Source: Rotaria socialis
Lineage: Eukaryota; Rotifera; Eurotatoria; Philodinida; Philodinidae
NCBI GenBank assembly: GCA_905331475.1
Contig: CAJNYU010004046.1
Span: forward strand, 153,298 to 217,297
Length of the DNA: 64,000 bases
Direction of reading: 5' to 3'
A program made the position numbers and the translations under genes. Shown piece after piece: positions 49,833 to 60,513 of the stretch; the first letter of the stretch is position 1; each line of letters starts with the position of its first letter. Below the pieces are notes generated by a model that searched no databases, was not told where the DNA came from, and saw nothing but the letters and a program-made list of their open reading frames with translations.

Positions 49833-52739
49833 TTAAACAAAATCTGTTTCAAAATTATATGAATCATCTTTGGATTTGCTAGTTGTTGTAAGTCGAATAA
49901 TTGAATCTAACGCATCACCTAGATTCGACACGGATTTTTCTGCAAAAACAAAACAGAACAATTTGAACGTTTTATGAAATGAAATTTTCTTCACCTGTTC
50001 GTTTTTGGTTCTTTTTATTTTTTTTAAATTCTTGTTTGCGAACAAGATTAGATCGTTTTACTGATCGTCGAATTTCATTATTATGTTCTTTATCGGCTAA
50101 ATCGGCTGCTTGTTTTTTTGATAAATGTTTAGTTTTATCATTTACTTGAACCGTAAACCGAACCTTAATTAATAAAATTCAATACATGACAAGAAACCGG
50201 AGGAAATCTATCTTCTAAAAGTTACTTTTTTCGAATCTTTAGCTGTTGGTTGATGATTTTCATCGTCATCTTGATTCATTTCTTCCGTGAGATTATTTTC
50301 ATCTTCAGAAATATTTTCATCGTTGTCCAAATCCATATCAGCTTGTGTTGGAATCGATGCTGGAAGAGATATACCAGTAAGTGGAGTATTAAGTAAATCT
50401 TTTAGTTGTTCATCTTCATTTTTCAATAAACCATCAATATCGAATGCTGCTTTCATTTGTGTCAAAAGTTCAGTACTAATTATTTCACCAGTACGTTCAG
50501 GTGGTTCAGTAAAGTAAGTTAGTTTACCGCATGTCCAATCAGAAAGAATACGTTGTGCTGCTTTATTTATATCGGGTATTCCACCTTTTTTCAAACTACC
50601 CATTTTTAAAGCCATCTTTGAAAGAAATTCATTTACGTCTTTGAAATCGCTTAGGTTATATTGAAGCATCATCTATACGAACAAGAAAGTAACAATTAAG
50701 TTCTTTTTCGACCATGAAAATATGAATGTTTACTTGTTCTTTACTACATCGATTAAGTAATAATTCAATTGCTGGTACTGGATTTTCAATTGTTTCAATC
50801 TAGATAATGTGATTAAAAATGAAATATATACTATTTATATCGTTAAACGTACAGCAAAGGATAACTAAAAGAACGAACGTCTATAATGTTCTATGAACTA
50901 TTATGGTAGTGATCTCATTAAATAAGTGTTTACAGAAGATTTTTTATACAAGTTATTATTTGAAAGTTTGAAAACGATAGCCGACACTGTTTTTCTACTC
51001 TGCATTTGATATACGAATGTCATATTTCACATTCAATATTTACTATATACTAAACAGCCCAAGTGCTCCATTCAAAATGATTTTATGTATCTGATATCTG
51101 ATCAATAATTCCACAGCCCTGTCGTACGCTTTTTCTAATAAAGAATATTATCTATTTTTCTATCTCAACATTTAAAGAAAATAGTCTTTCGTATTCAATG
51201 ATAAGTTTGCGCATGAATTGATTCATATCTAGATTGTTTCAAAATTTTTCTTTGTTCTATTTAACTCACTCGAATACAATTACGAAGAACCAGACTAGCT
51301 GGATTTGTATCTTTTGACATAACAATACCAGGACTGTCGAATAGTTTAATTAATTTATCTAATTTAATTGTTTGCATTTGTCTGAAAAAAACATACTTTC
51401 AATAGAATGAAACTATTTGAAAAAATAATTTTACTTTGTTATTCCAGGCATGGATCCAGTTTCACATGCTTGACTTCGTTTAAGACTGTTAATTACACTA
51501 CTTTTTCCAACATTTGGAAATCCTTAACAAGAAAAAATTGATTTTTTTACAAATTTCTTAATTGACGACAAAACGTTTACCAACAATCCCAACAGTAATA
51601 CTTGTTTTTATATCAAATTTTCGACAATAATTCGAAAGAAGATTCATTAGTGTCGATGCACCAATACATTTATTTGATGATTTAAGTAAATGTTCATCAC
51701 AAGCTTTTAATGATGCTTTAACATGACCCTAGACAAAATAATAAACTCATCAATTTTTATGACAACTTATCAATTCATACTAATCGATCACGTTGATTTT
51801 GAGTTGATGAACGAAACGCAATTGTGGGAAATTCATTACGTAAATATTTTAACCATTTATCAAGATTATCACGTGGAATAAGATCTAATAAAATTAACAA
51901 ACAAACAATAAATCTGTTTGATTGAATTTGAAAATAGATGATACCGATTTTATTCAGTAATAAAATAAGCTTTTTATTTTTTCCTGATGTTAAAACAGCT
52001 TCTTCAACTTGAGGACATCGGCATCCTAATGGATCACGAGCATCGAGTACTTGAATAATTATATCTGATGCATCAACAACCTTTTTAAATTCTCGATAAA
52101 ACGTTTTTCGAGATCTTTCATCTCCTTCACCACCTTCACTTGATGCATTCATTTGGTCATTCTAAATACATCGGAAAAATGATTGAATATCGAACACGCG
52201 AGAAAATAATTTTACTGTTGGCAATTTTTCATGATCAAATTTATTTTGTCGTCGTTCGACATCGGTCACCATCGACTCTAAAGATTTTGGCCGTTCAATT
52301 TTTTTTTGTTGACGAGCTAAAGCGCGTTGTTGTCTTTTTAACTGGCGTTCTTCTTCTAACTAAAAACAAGAAACAATCAAATGATTTACGATGATTTTGT
52401 TTTGCACAAACTTGTTTTTTAGCTTCTTCGGCTTGCTGTAATAATTCGCTTTTAAAAGGAGCTAATTTTGGTATTTTTATATCTTTACTTTTCTTTTCTA
52501 AATATTTTAAATTAGAATATTATAGGAACGAAATTTAAATGTTTAACTGCTTCTTACTTTTAAGTTCAGGATGTTTCCGTGCTTCTTTACGCATTTTTTT
52601 GTTATGCCCACGTACTTTCTTAGCTATGCTATATCGATGTGCGCAAGAAACGCGTTTACTTTTTTTACCTAAATATTAGTTTTAAAAAATTAAGTTAAAA
52701 GTTCAAATAAGAAAAGTCATGCGTACTTAGTTTAACCAT
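49833..52739 (-). CDS. GNL3: Nucleostemin-family nucleolar GTPase (GNL3/GNL3L-like)
   Basis: Thirteen exons: 52739-52727, 52668-52558, 52497-52412, 52359-52216, 52161-51945, 51884-51781, 51728-51581, 51522-51435, 51381-51270, 50799-50734, 50672-50226, 50163-49995 and 49939-49833, about 603 aa. It is a circularly permuted GTPase acting in nucleolar pre-60S ribosome maturation. The start [20 protein letters not shown] is the basic nucleolar-targeting segment. A Glu/Arg/Gln coiled coil follows. Next come [19 protein letters not shown] and [13 protein letters not shown] (G4, placed first because of permutation), then [19 protein letters not shown] (G1) and LFDSPGIV (G3). [17 protein letters not shown] and an acidic tail ending FETDFV recall vertebrate GNL3. 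NKID rather than NKSD fits GNL3L equally, so paralog identity is open. Exon 1 is only 13 nt. Intron 9 (51269-50800) is 470 nt. Confidence 0.94.
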
Positions 52740-53849
52740 GTCGTCAACTGTGAATAATCTGAAAAATTTAGAATTAAAAATGAAACAAATAGATACCGAA
52801 AGTATATGTTTAACACACTGATATATATATTAAGTAAGGACAAAATTTCTGATCTACATGATTAGAGAACAATGAAGACCAATTGAATTGATCAAAATGA
52901 AAATCGAATATAATAGTCTCTAGTGACCTCTAGATCTAAAGATAAAATGTAGAAATTTTGACATACACATTTTGGTATTGATGCTTTCTATACTAAAAGT
53001 AAAAGATCAATCAATCTGGAATTATCCAGCTTTAATAATGCATTTATTCCACATAAATGTTAGATATTTCCGTTTCATTCGATGAACAGCAGCACTAGAG
53101 CACGATCAGTGGCGCAGGTCTGATTAAAACTCGGTTGATTCCGAATGGATTTCTCTGAAAAACTGCTTGAGAGAAATTGGCTTTCATACAAGGAACATCT
53201 GATTGCAACCAGACGACAAAACATGGTACTCCTTTAGTTTTATCAAAAAAATTTGAGAAGCAATAAATAAACATAAAAGCACAAGTTTATTATATTGAAA
53301 TCGACCATAGACATTTACGCAGTTTTTCAACGATTATCTAATCAAGTTTTTCAGAATTATTCTTATATTTTAAATTTAGTTTCCTTGGTGAGTACGTACA
53401 AAATGATTCGCATCTTTCATGTTTTCACTCAATAGACGGCAAGCTGCAGATGCAAACATAACTCTGTATAGAACTTTAAGTGAATTTAGATAAAATATGA
53501 TTGTGAGCCACATCCCAAGCTAGCACACATGCCTTCACTAAAGACATACTTTGATGCGTGATGGTGGCGCACTAGTAGTAGTTTTTATGACTGCAATCAC
53601 TAGTCGACGATCTTGACTTCGATCTGTCCAGATTCTTGTTTTTCTTGAATATCAGACAAGATACTCTGTCATTCCTTCTGTACAAGATTCTTGTCTGAAA
53701 AAGTAGATGTTGTCTTTCTGGCAATATTCTTGTGTTCTTACAATTCTTGTCATTTTTGAAAACTTTCTTGCAATACAATGAATTTCATTTAGGCATCCAT
53801 ACCCTTATGTTTCATTACGATGAAACTGCGGCGTAGTTACGGCGTAACT

Positions 53850-54005
53850 GTGATCGCACTGTGACCCGTAATTGCGGAAAATTACGACATAGTTACGCGT
53901 AACTACGATGAAAAAATCGCAGTTACGCGTAGTTATGGTGAAAAAATCACAGTTACGCGTAGCTGAGTCGCATTTTTTTGCAATTACGGGCCAGAGCGCG
54001 ATCAC
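53850..54005. repeat. Foldback with GTTACGCGTA motifs
   Basis: The left arm (53850-53875, GTGATCGCACTGTGACCCGT...) and right arm (53980-54005, ...ACGGGCCAGAGCGCGATCAC) are imperfect reverse complements, about 22 of 26 positions by eye. Between them GTTACGCGTA occurs three times (near 53892, 53923 and 53952), separated by related GATGAAAAAATC/GGTGAAAAAATC spacers. A similar motif block recurs at 54680-54855. Confidence 0.75.
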
Positions 54006-54059
54006 TTTTGCGGCAGAAATGCACCACGATTGCTACATGAGATGATACAGATTAGGTTT

Positions 54060-54530
54060 TATTTTCATTCTTTTTTTATTATGAGTTAAAAGAAAAATTT
54101 TTAAGCACAGAAAATAAAAAACTTAAAACTATAAAATTAAAACTTTTATAAAAGATTAAAAACAAAAGTTTGAGAAATAAAACAATTACTAAAAAATTAA
54201 AAGTTAAAAAGTATTTAAAATATAAAATAATTAAAGAAAATAATAAATAGGTATATGTAAAAATCAAAAAATTAACATTTTGAAAAATTATTTACAATTT
54301 AATCAACAAAAGAGAGAAACTTAGATTAGAAAAATTTTAAAAATAAAAAACCTAAAAAAAAGCTCTAGAAATGTTTTAAAAATTTTTTAAATTAATAACA
54401 AAATCTAGAAAAATTTTAAAAATTGAAAAATAAAAAAATATTAATAATAATTAAAATAAAAAAATATTAATAATAATTAAAATAAAAAAAATATTAATAA
54501 AACTTAAATGAGGAAAATATTTAAATATTT
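54060..54530. repeat. A/T low-complexity tract with short tandem units
   Basis: Almost only A and T, mostly A on this strand. Toward the right end a unit containing AATATTAATAATAATTAAAA repeats about three times (about 54436-54500). It is flanked on both sides by TTACG-motif blocks, so the whole 53.8-54.9 kb region may be one composite repeat. Confidence 0.7.
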
Positions 54531-54679
54531 TTCGGAACATGTATTCTACTGTCTATAGTAGAATGTGTTTATGAACCGAACTTTCGATGAACAGTGCTTT
54601 TTATAGTAACTTTCTATGACTAATTTTTAGTGTTCGAGAGTGGCCAATTACAAATGAGAAGGAATTATTTATAATTGGA

Positions 54680-54855
54680 CAGTTACAGTTACAACGGATC
54701 GTATGATGCGATCACTAGAACGCAGTTACGCTGATCTGGGTCGCATTAGGTGTAGTATTTAAGAAAAGTCTTCACTACGATCAATGCGCCGTATTTACAC
54801 GTAACTACGACGTAAAATTGGCTATGCGCATAACTGCGACGCAGTTGGTAAAAAA
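54680..54855. repeat. Second TTACG-motif block
   Basis: Contains ACAGTTACAGTTACAACG, GCGATCACTAGAACGCAGTT, CGTAACTACGACGTAAAATT and GCATAACTGCGACGCAGTTG. This is the same vocabulary as 53805-54005, lying on the other side of the A/T tract. Confidence 0.6.
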
Positions 54856-56359
54856 GAGGCGACATGGGTTATTATTTGATATCAGAACAAAATCATTTGA
54901 AAAACCGACCCAATTTTCTTTCTGCAAAAAGTTTTGAAATATCATCATTTTACAATTTACTGCATTGCATTAAAAAAAAGACCAAATACCATTTTGTGCT
55001 ACGTATAAACCAGTATGCAAATAGAAAATAAAGAATAAGATCAAGTTTTTTACTCATTGTCGACATCTGTGTTATGTAAATTTAATGATTCATCGTGAGA
55101 GTACCGAATACAAATCCTTCCTGTCAAGACTATTATTTTGCCTTCCATTACAAACTTATTTTTTAACACCAACATATCTTGTTTGCAATTTTATCCAACA
55201 AGGTTCGGAATAGATAAACCATCGGATCAGTGGTTTCAGCAAATGGTCAAACAGTCATAACAATTCGTACAAGGTTCGAAATCGTCATCGTAGGAAGCTT
55301 GGAATTTTAATACATCCTCTTATCTATGCACACCGATCGCAATCACACGCAACATACGCTCAATAATTTTTCCTATAGACTATGTAAATAAACAGACATT
55401 CGGATGAACAAGCAATAGAGTCAGTGTGCACAAAAAAGTTCGAGGATGAAAAATCTTCACCAATTTATCTTGGTACGCTTTATTTCAGTTTTTAAAATTT
55501 TTATAGTATCGATCTATGAAATTTCAACTCGAATTCTCTTATTTCTATTTACATTCTGTTTTCTTCGTCTGATCTGTTACCTTCATATGGTCACGCTCAG
55601 AGACAACATCGAAGCATTACTATCGATCAAATTTTTCAATAACCGTCGATTCTAACAATTACATCAGAGAATATCATTAGGAATCAGAATGAAAACATTT
55701 CGATGCTTCCTTCTTGTGAGTTAAATAATATAGAAAGAGCGTTGGACATATTCAATGATGTTATAATATATTTTCGTGTTTATTTATACTCTTCTTGTAA
55801 TCAAAAAATACAATTTAAAATTTAGTGGACTGTATAGTTGCTGTCGATTTATGACCTGCTTTTGTTTTTAAATTTCGCAAAAACGAACAACAATTATATA
55901 TACGAACGAAAAAATAAATCAATGTTCTACGACGATAATATAACCATGGAATAGATATAGACGATCCAACTGTAACGATCAACTAGATTAGAGTAGCTTG
56001 TGCCACACTCGGCAAATATGTTTATTAGGCTACTTCAAGTATCCAGAGTGTAACGACAAAACTAGAGTGTCGCCTATGCCCGTCGGCATGATGGTGTATT
56101 GTGTCATCTGACATTTCCAGAGTGTCCCAACGTCATACATAACACACATATATATATAGGAGAGATAGAACAGAGACAGAAGAGAGATACATTAGAACAA
56201 TGGAAAGAGAACAGAAAGATGAGGAAGGAGAATGATCGAAGTGTGCCATCAATATCGGCACACCAACAGTAGCTAAAACTCATGCACTAGCATTACTGCC
56301 AAATCCTAAACCTCCAATTGTGATTATTGATCCAATATAACCCAGGTCGATCAAAACGG

Positions 56360-56555
56360 ATCACCGTAAAACAGCCGTTTTAAACCGAATTAAGGCGTTT
56401 TAACAGGGGCAGTATTACGGACATACACGGACACCGTATATCAGCCGTAAAACCTTGTAAAGCCGGCGTAATATTATCGTATTCTATAGAATATACGGCC
56501 GTATTACTGCCCCTGCTATACGGGAAAAATACTGCACGTAAAACAGGCGGTATAT
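56360..56555. repeat. GC-richer nested palindrome cluster
   Basis: An inverted pair CAGGGGCAGTATTACGG (56404-56420) and CCGTATTACTGCCCCTG (56499-56515) encloses an inner palindrome around TATTCTATAGAATA. CCGTAAAAC/CGTAAAAC motifs recur at about 56367, 56446 and 56538. The composition stands out from the surrounding A+T-rich DNA. No coding content is seen. Confidence 0.75.
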
Positions 56556-57216
56556 GTATCGTATACAACCGCTTACTGATCGCTTTCTTCAACCGGGGAA
56601 AGTCCGTCCACCGATGTTCCAATCAATGCTAGAATGAGAATAGAAAACCATTAGAATTCTTATTGAAATAAACTCACGTTATACTACAAAGTGCATTGTC
56701 AATAGTATCAAAGATGAGCAAAAAAACGATGTTATTTTTTTCTAATTGATTCAGTAAAACTCATTGAACTACCGAAGAAAAAAATTCTAGTCAGATTTTA
56801 TTTTCTATGGTGTTCCAATGAGAAAGTAAGCAGAAAGACAGAGAAAACTCACCAGTCTTTGTTTATAGAATAAGATAATAAACGACATATAAGCAGTTTA
56901 CGCAAAGTAGATTTAATTACCATTCATATTATTGGTTTTTTTTTCTGATTGAAACTGGAAAACCAATGAGTTACTTGTTGAATGAACGTTGTAAATAAAG
57001 TTTTTCTTCAAAAAGTAACAAAAAAATAGCTGAGCGATGGAGCTATTTCCCAATATCTTGAGAAAGAGTTCTTTCACTAGTGATCCGATTTACCTAGGGT
57101 GATACTGATCTTTATTCGAGCTATTCCTAGTGATCACTCGAAAAAACAGCTTTAACAGACGTCAACAGGCACTTATTGCTCAAGATATATTTTGTGAGTG
57201 GCCAGTAGCAAGCTCA

Positions 57217-57665
57217 TCAACAATGAATGCTGTACAACATCCGAACGTTAAAATGTCTACTTTTATGTGTATCATCGTTGTCGTTGTTCTTGTTCTTCAC
57301 TACCTGTGGCTGTATCTGCAAAACAAGCAAACATGCAAACAATAAGGCTCTCAGTTTTCTAATATATGTGTTTTACACATCTGAGTATCACTATTTACGT
57401 TCTGTTGATTCAATCTCTGATCAATATCTTTCGATAGCATATTCTAATTAACAAAGCAAAACCTTTTTTTCTTTGATATCAATACAAAACTACATACCAA
57501 CAAAGCTTTTTGTTCACGTGGTAAATCAACATTTCCTGGATCCTATAACAATTTCTAAAAAATATAAAGATGATGAGACTATAATGAACAAAGTGAACAT
57601 CATACCTCATTTATTTGGTCTACTGCACATCGCAAATCCATCATGATTTCATTGGCTTGTGACAT
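57217..57665 (-). CDS. Possible small multi-exon gene or exon remnants
   Basis: Two short stretches have good splice signals and coding-like composition: 57665-57606 (MSQANEIMMDLRCAVDQINE) and 57542-57498 (DPGNVDLPREQKALL), both phase 0. A third, 57315-57217, can be appended after TTTTGCAG in frame to a TGA (IQPQVVKNKN...). The first stretch stays open upstream of its Met (CKEAIKT), so the true start may be further 5'. I do not recognise the protein; it could be a fragment of a larger, decayed gene. Both visible introns have GTATG donors and ATAG/GCAG acceptors. Confidence 0.3.
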
Positions 57666-57872
57666 CGTTTTAATAGCTTCTTTACATACGAAACGAGTAT
57701 TTCTTCACCAAGAGCTTATTTATCACGATAACCTTGTAGCAAAAAATTGATTCACTATCTTTGAAGTACACGATGAAAGACTAGTTTCTAAAATAGAAAA
57801 GTTTCAATGATTATTAAATAGTTGGAAGGATTGCGTGCTTTTTTCTAAGAGAAATGAATGACAATCAGGTCA

Positions 57873-57976
57873 GGTACTACTACACACTATGCACAACTCT
57901 CACCCACACACCGTTCAAACGCACATGTAATGTAATTAGTGTGGGTGAGAGCAAGTGCATGTTGTGTAGAAGTACC
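57873..57976. repeat. ~104-bp imperfect hairpin
   Basis: The left arm GGTACTACTACACACTATGC... runs to CTCTCACCCACAC at about 57910. The right arm GTGTGGGTGAGAGCAAGTGC runs to TGTGTAGAAGTACC at 57976. Arms are about 36-38 bp with a ~28-nt loop. This is MITE-like in shape. Confidence 0.8.
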
Positions 57977-58149
57977 ATCTCATCAAGTTGATATTCAGAG
58001 ATTAAAAAGAGCTGCTTAGGTAAAGCGCACAGGAAAGAACGGTATATTTCCGAGGGAGAAAAATATTGAATTACGCGAAAGTGTTTCAAATGAGTCTGTT
58101 TTGTTTTGAAAAGAAATTAAACATAATAAATAAATAAATAAAAAATAAC

Positions 58150-58490
58150 GATTCCCACGTGAATCAATCCGATACTGAATCCCATCGGATTCTATGGGGT
58201 CCTACCGTCCGACGAAATCCCGTTGGATTCCTGGTTGAAGAATCAATGTCGAATCCGACAGTCGTATTTCCAATGACATCCGATTGTCGGAACCAATGAA
58301 ATCCGAAGCATTCCGGTTCCAATTGACGGTTACGGTCGGATTTTATTAGTTTCCGATATTAGGTTCCGATATCGATTCCGAAACCAGGAATCCGACGATA
58401 ATCCGATAGCTTCCTTGCGCCTTCCGAAGAGCCCCGTCGGGTTCCAATAGGAGCCGATCGGCACTCATCGGATCCTAGGCTAAGATTCAT
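58150..58490. repeat. Cluster of ATCCGA/TCGGAT motifs
   Basis: Within about 340 bp the hexamer-like words ATCCGA, TCGGAT, GATTCC and TTCCGA occur many times on both strands, for example AATCCGACAGTC and CGACATCCGATTG-type variants. Spacing is irregular. G+C is clearly higher than in the flanks. There is no coding frame. Confidence 0.65.
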
Positions 58491-58896
58491 TCTCCTGGGT
58501 TGGTGAAAAAATGGATCCAGTCGTTCAATATTGTGCAGATACATGATAGAGGAAGCTAACTTATGTAATTTCTAAAACTTTTGAAGCTTTTAAAGGAAAA
58601 TGTTGTTAGAAGTAAAGATAATAAAATTGAAGAGTTCATCAATTTCTTACTCTGCGAAATTGCCGTTGTTGGGCTACAGATGGCGCTAAAGGTGAATCGA
58701 GTTAGACTGGTGATTCAGCCATTCGTTCCTATCCTTTATCTCTAGTAGTTGCGAAATTTTATAAAACGATTTGAACTTAATGTAAATATCTTTTGTGATA
58801 ACTTGATATTTTTAACCGTAGAAAAATTTATTCTAATTTATTTTATTTGTGTCGATAATTTAATGACAAACATATTTTCATCAAAATAAGTGTTCG

Positions 58897-60513
58897 ATGA
58901 AATTTACTAGATTAAAATCATTTAGAAGCAAAATTTTGGTGACTATTATAATAACAATAATCTATTTTGTTTATACTATTAGAAAAAAATTTATTGTATC
59001 TTCTCCATGTTCTCATCTCTATAATGTGAATTCATTTCAAATATGTGCTTTATCGAAGAAAATTTGCAACATAACTATTTTACTCAATTCTTATAATAAG
59101 TATCGAAATTGCATTATTAAATATTCATATACTGATGTAGATTTTGTTGTGTTTGATGCAGTTAATGGTTTAGGTAATCGTGTTCTTGGTTTAATAGCTG
59201 TCACTACGTATGCTCTTGTGACCAGCCGTGTTCTTCTAATTAACTGGCAACCAGGTGACAACCATCAAGTTTATTTTGAAGATCTTTTTTTACCAATATC
59301 CGACAAGGTTCCTTTTTCTTATCAATATTCATTAGCCAGATTAGCCAACCTTATTAGAAATAGATGGATAAATGAAATCGAACATAAAACAAAAGACAGT
59401 CAAATACCCACCGATTGGGCATTCTATTTTGATCGTGAGATTTTATGCAATAATAAAGTATATAGTCAATCATGGTTCAAATGGTTGAGATTTTATATTT
59501 TAAATTTTATTAGTCATCGTGTTAAATGGATTCGAACTGATCAATATTTTGTACCGTTATTGAAACGAAATGAAAAGACAAAACAAGCATTCGTTACACT
59601 TTTTCAAAATGGACAAGTTTTTTCTGAATTAGCAAAAAGTCTTTTACATCCTGTGCCGAAAGTTAATTCAATTATCGAAAACTTTCAAACAAAATATAAT
59701 TTAGAGAATCATTATGTTGCGATTGGAGTTCATATGCGCAGTTGGTCAACAAATATGATCGATCACATTGAGCCATTTCAAAAATGTATTGAGCATGTTA
59801 TGCAGAATGTTAGTAAGTAAGTAAATAAATAGTTAGATTCTATTTAAAGTATTAGGTATTAGGAATTGATAATGAGATTGTTTTTATTGAAAACAATTAG
59901 ATTTATTATCATTATTCAGAAGAGAGAGACAGAAATAGACGATCTATAATCCGTCTAAAATTAGAAAGTTTTCTCGATAAAAATTAGTTCTGATAAACAG
60001 AATAGTCAATTTAAATTAAACTGAAGAAAATTTTATTCATAATTAAATGTTATCACAATATATTTAATTCATAGATCTAGTAAAGAAGAAATCCAAATTC
60101 GCCTCTATATAATTTCAAACGTTCAACAACGTCGACAACAACTAGAAAATCATATTTCAAGAATGTATAAAAATGTAGAAATTCTTAAAGTACCAGAAAC
60201 TCATAAAGACGCTAATGTAGTTGAAAAGATGCAATATACTTTGGCAGAATTGCTGATATTATCGAAAATGAAACATTTAATTGTCACATCAAAATCAACA
60301 TTCGGTATGATTGCTCAAGGTTTAGCAGGTAAGGGTGCCTGGATAGTACGACAAGGCGCACCACAAGAGCTACAAAACATTAAATCAGACCATTGTGAAT
60401 GGGAATCGTCTAGTGAACCAGAATATCAAATGATGGGATCCCTTCAAACTAATGATAATTGTTCCCAGCACGGTGCATCTATGCCAAGTATTGGAGAACG
60501 AACTGTTGTTTAA
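58897..60513 (+). CDS. GT37-like (xyloglucan-type) alpha-fucosyltransferase
   Basis: Two exons, 58897-59816 and 60075-60513, phase 2, about 452 aa. A short basic cytoplasmic tail precedes a membrane helix (ILVTIIITIIYFVYTI), so this is a type II Golgi-type protein. GLGNRVLGLIAVTTYALVTS, followed by RVLLINW and later YFEDLF, is the N-terminal signature of GT37 xyloglucan fucosyltransferases of plants. HYVAIGVHMRSW corresponds to the GDP-fucose-binding arginine motif. TSKSTFGMIAQGLAGKGAWI matches the C-terminal STFGYVAQGL region of plant FUT1. The enzyme should transfer fucose from GDP-fucose to a glycan; the acceptor is unknown. The family is best known from land plants, so plant-like horizontal acquisition is plausible. 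The second of two overlapping GTAAGTA donors keeps the frame. Substrate-level annotation would be speculation. Confidence 0.82.

Larger units (their letters stand above)
52740..57216. other. Repeat-bearing gene desert
   Basis: About 4.5 kb without a supported gene. It contains a foldback with GTTACGCGTA motifs (53850-54005), a ~470-bp A/T-only-like low-complexity stretch (54060-54530), a second TTACG-rich block (54680-54855) and a GC-richer palindromic cluster (56360-56550). Minus-strand open frames at 53572-53778, 53805-54005 and 56380-56622 fall on repeats and are rejected. No transposase or reverse transcriptase motif is visible. Confidence 0.5.
57666..58896. other. Spacer with hairpin and motif cluster
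   Basis: No gene seen. It contains the inverted repeat at 57873-57976 and the ATCCGA-motif cluster at 58150-58490, listed separately. The right end should carry the fucosyltransferase promoter. Confidence 0.45.

Noticed and set aside
53805..54005. Minus-strand open frame with repeated Thr-Arg-Asn-Cys-Asp-Phe-Phe
   Set aside because: It lies exactly on the foldback repeat; the peptide repetition reflects the DNA motif.
57930..57955. Possible telomeric-type GTGTGGGTGAG
   Set aside because: It occurs once, as one arm of a hairpin, not as a tandem array.
52740..58896. Intact transposon in the desert
   Set aside because: I found no transposase, integrase or reverse-transcriptase motifs in any frame; only short non-coding repeats.
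59812..59820. Upstream overlapping donor (GTTA|GTAAGT) of the fucosyltransferase intron
   Set aside because: It puts exon 2 in a frame that stops after about a dozen codons; the next GTAAGT, 4 nt downstream, keeps the GT37 C-terminus open.
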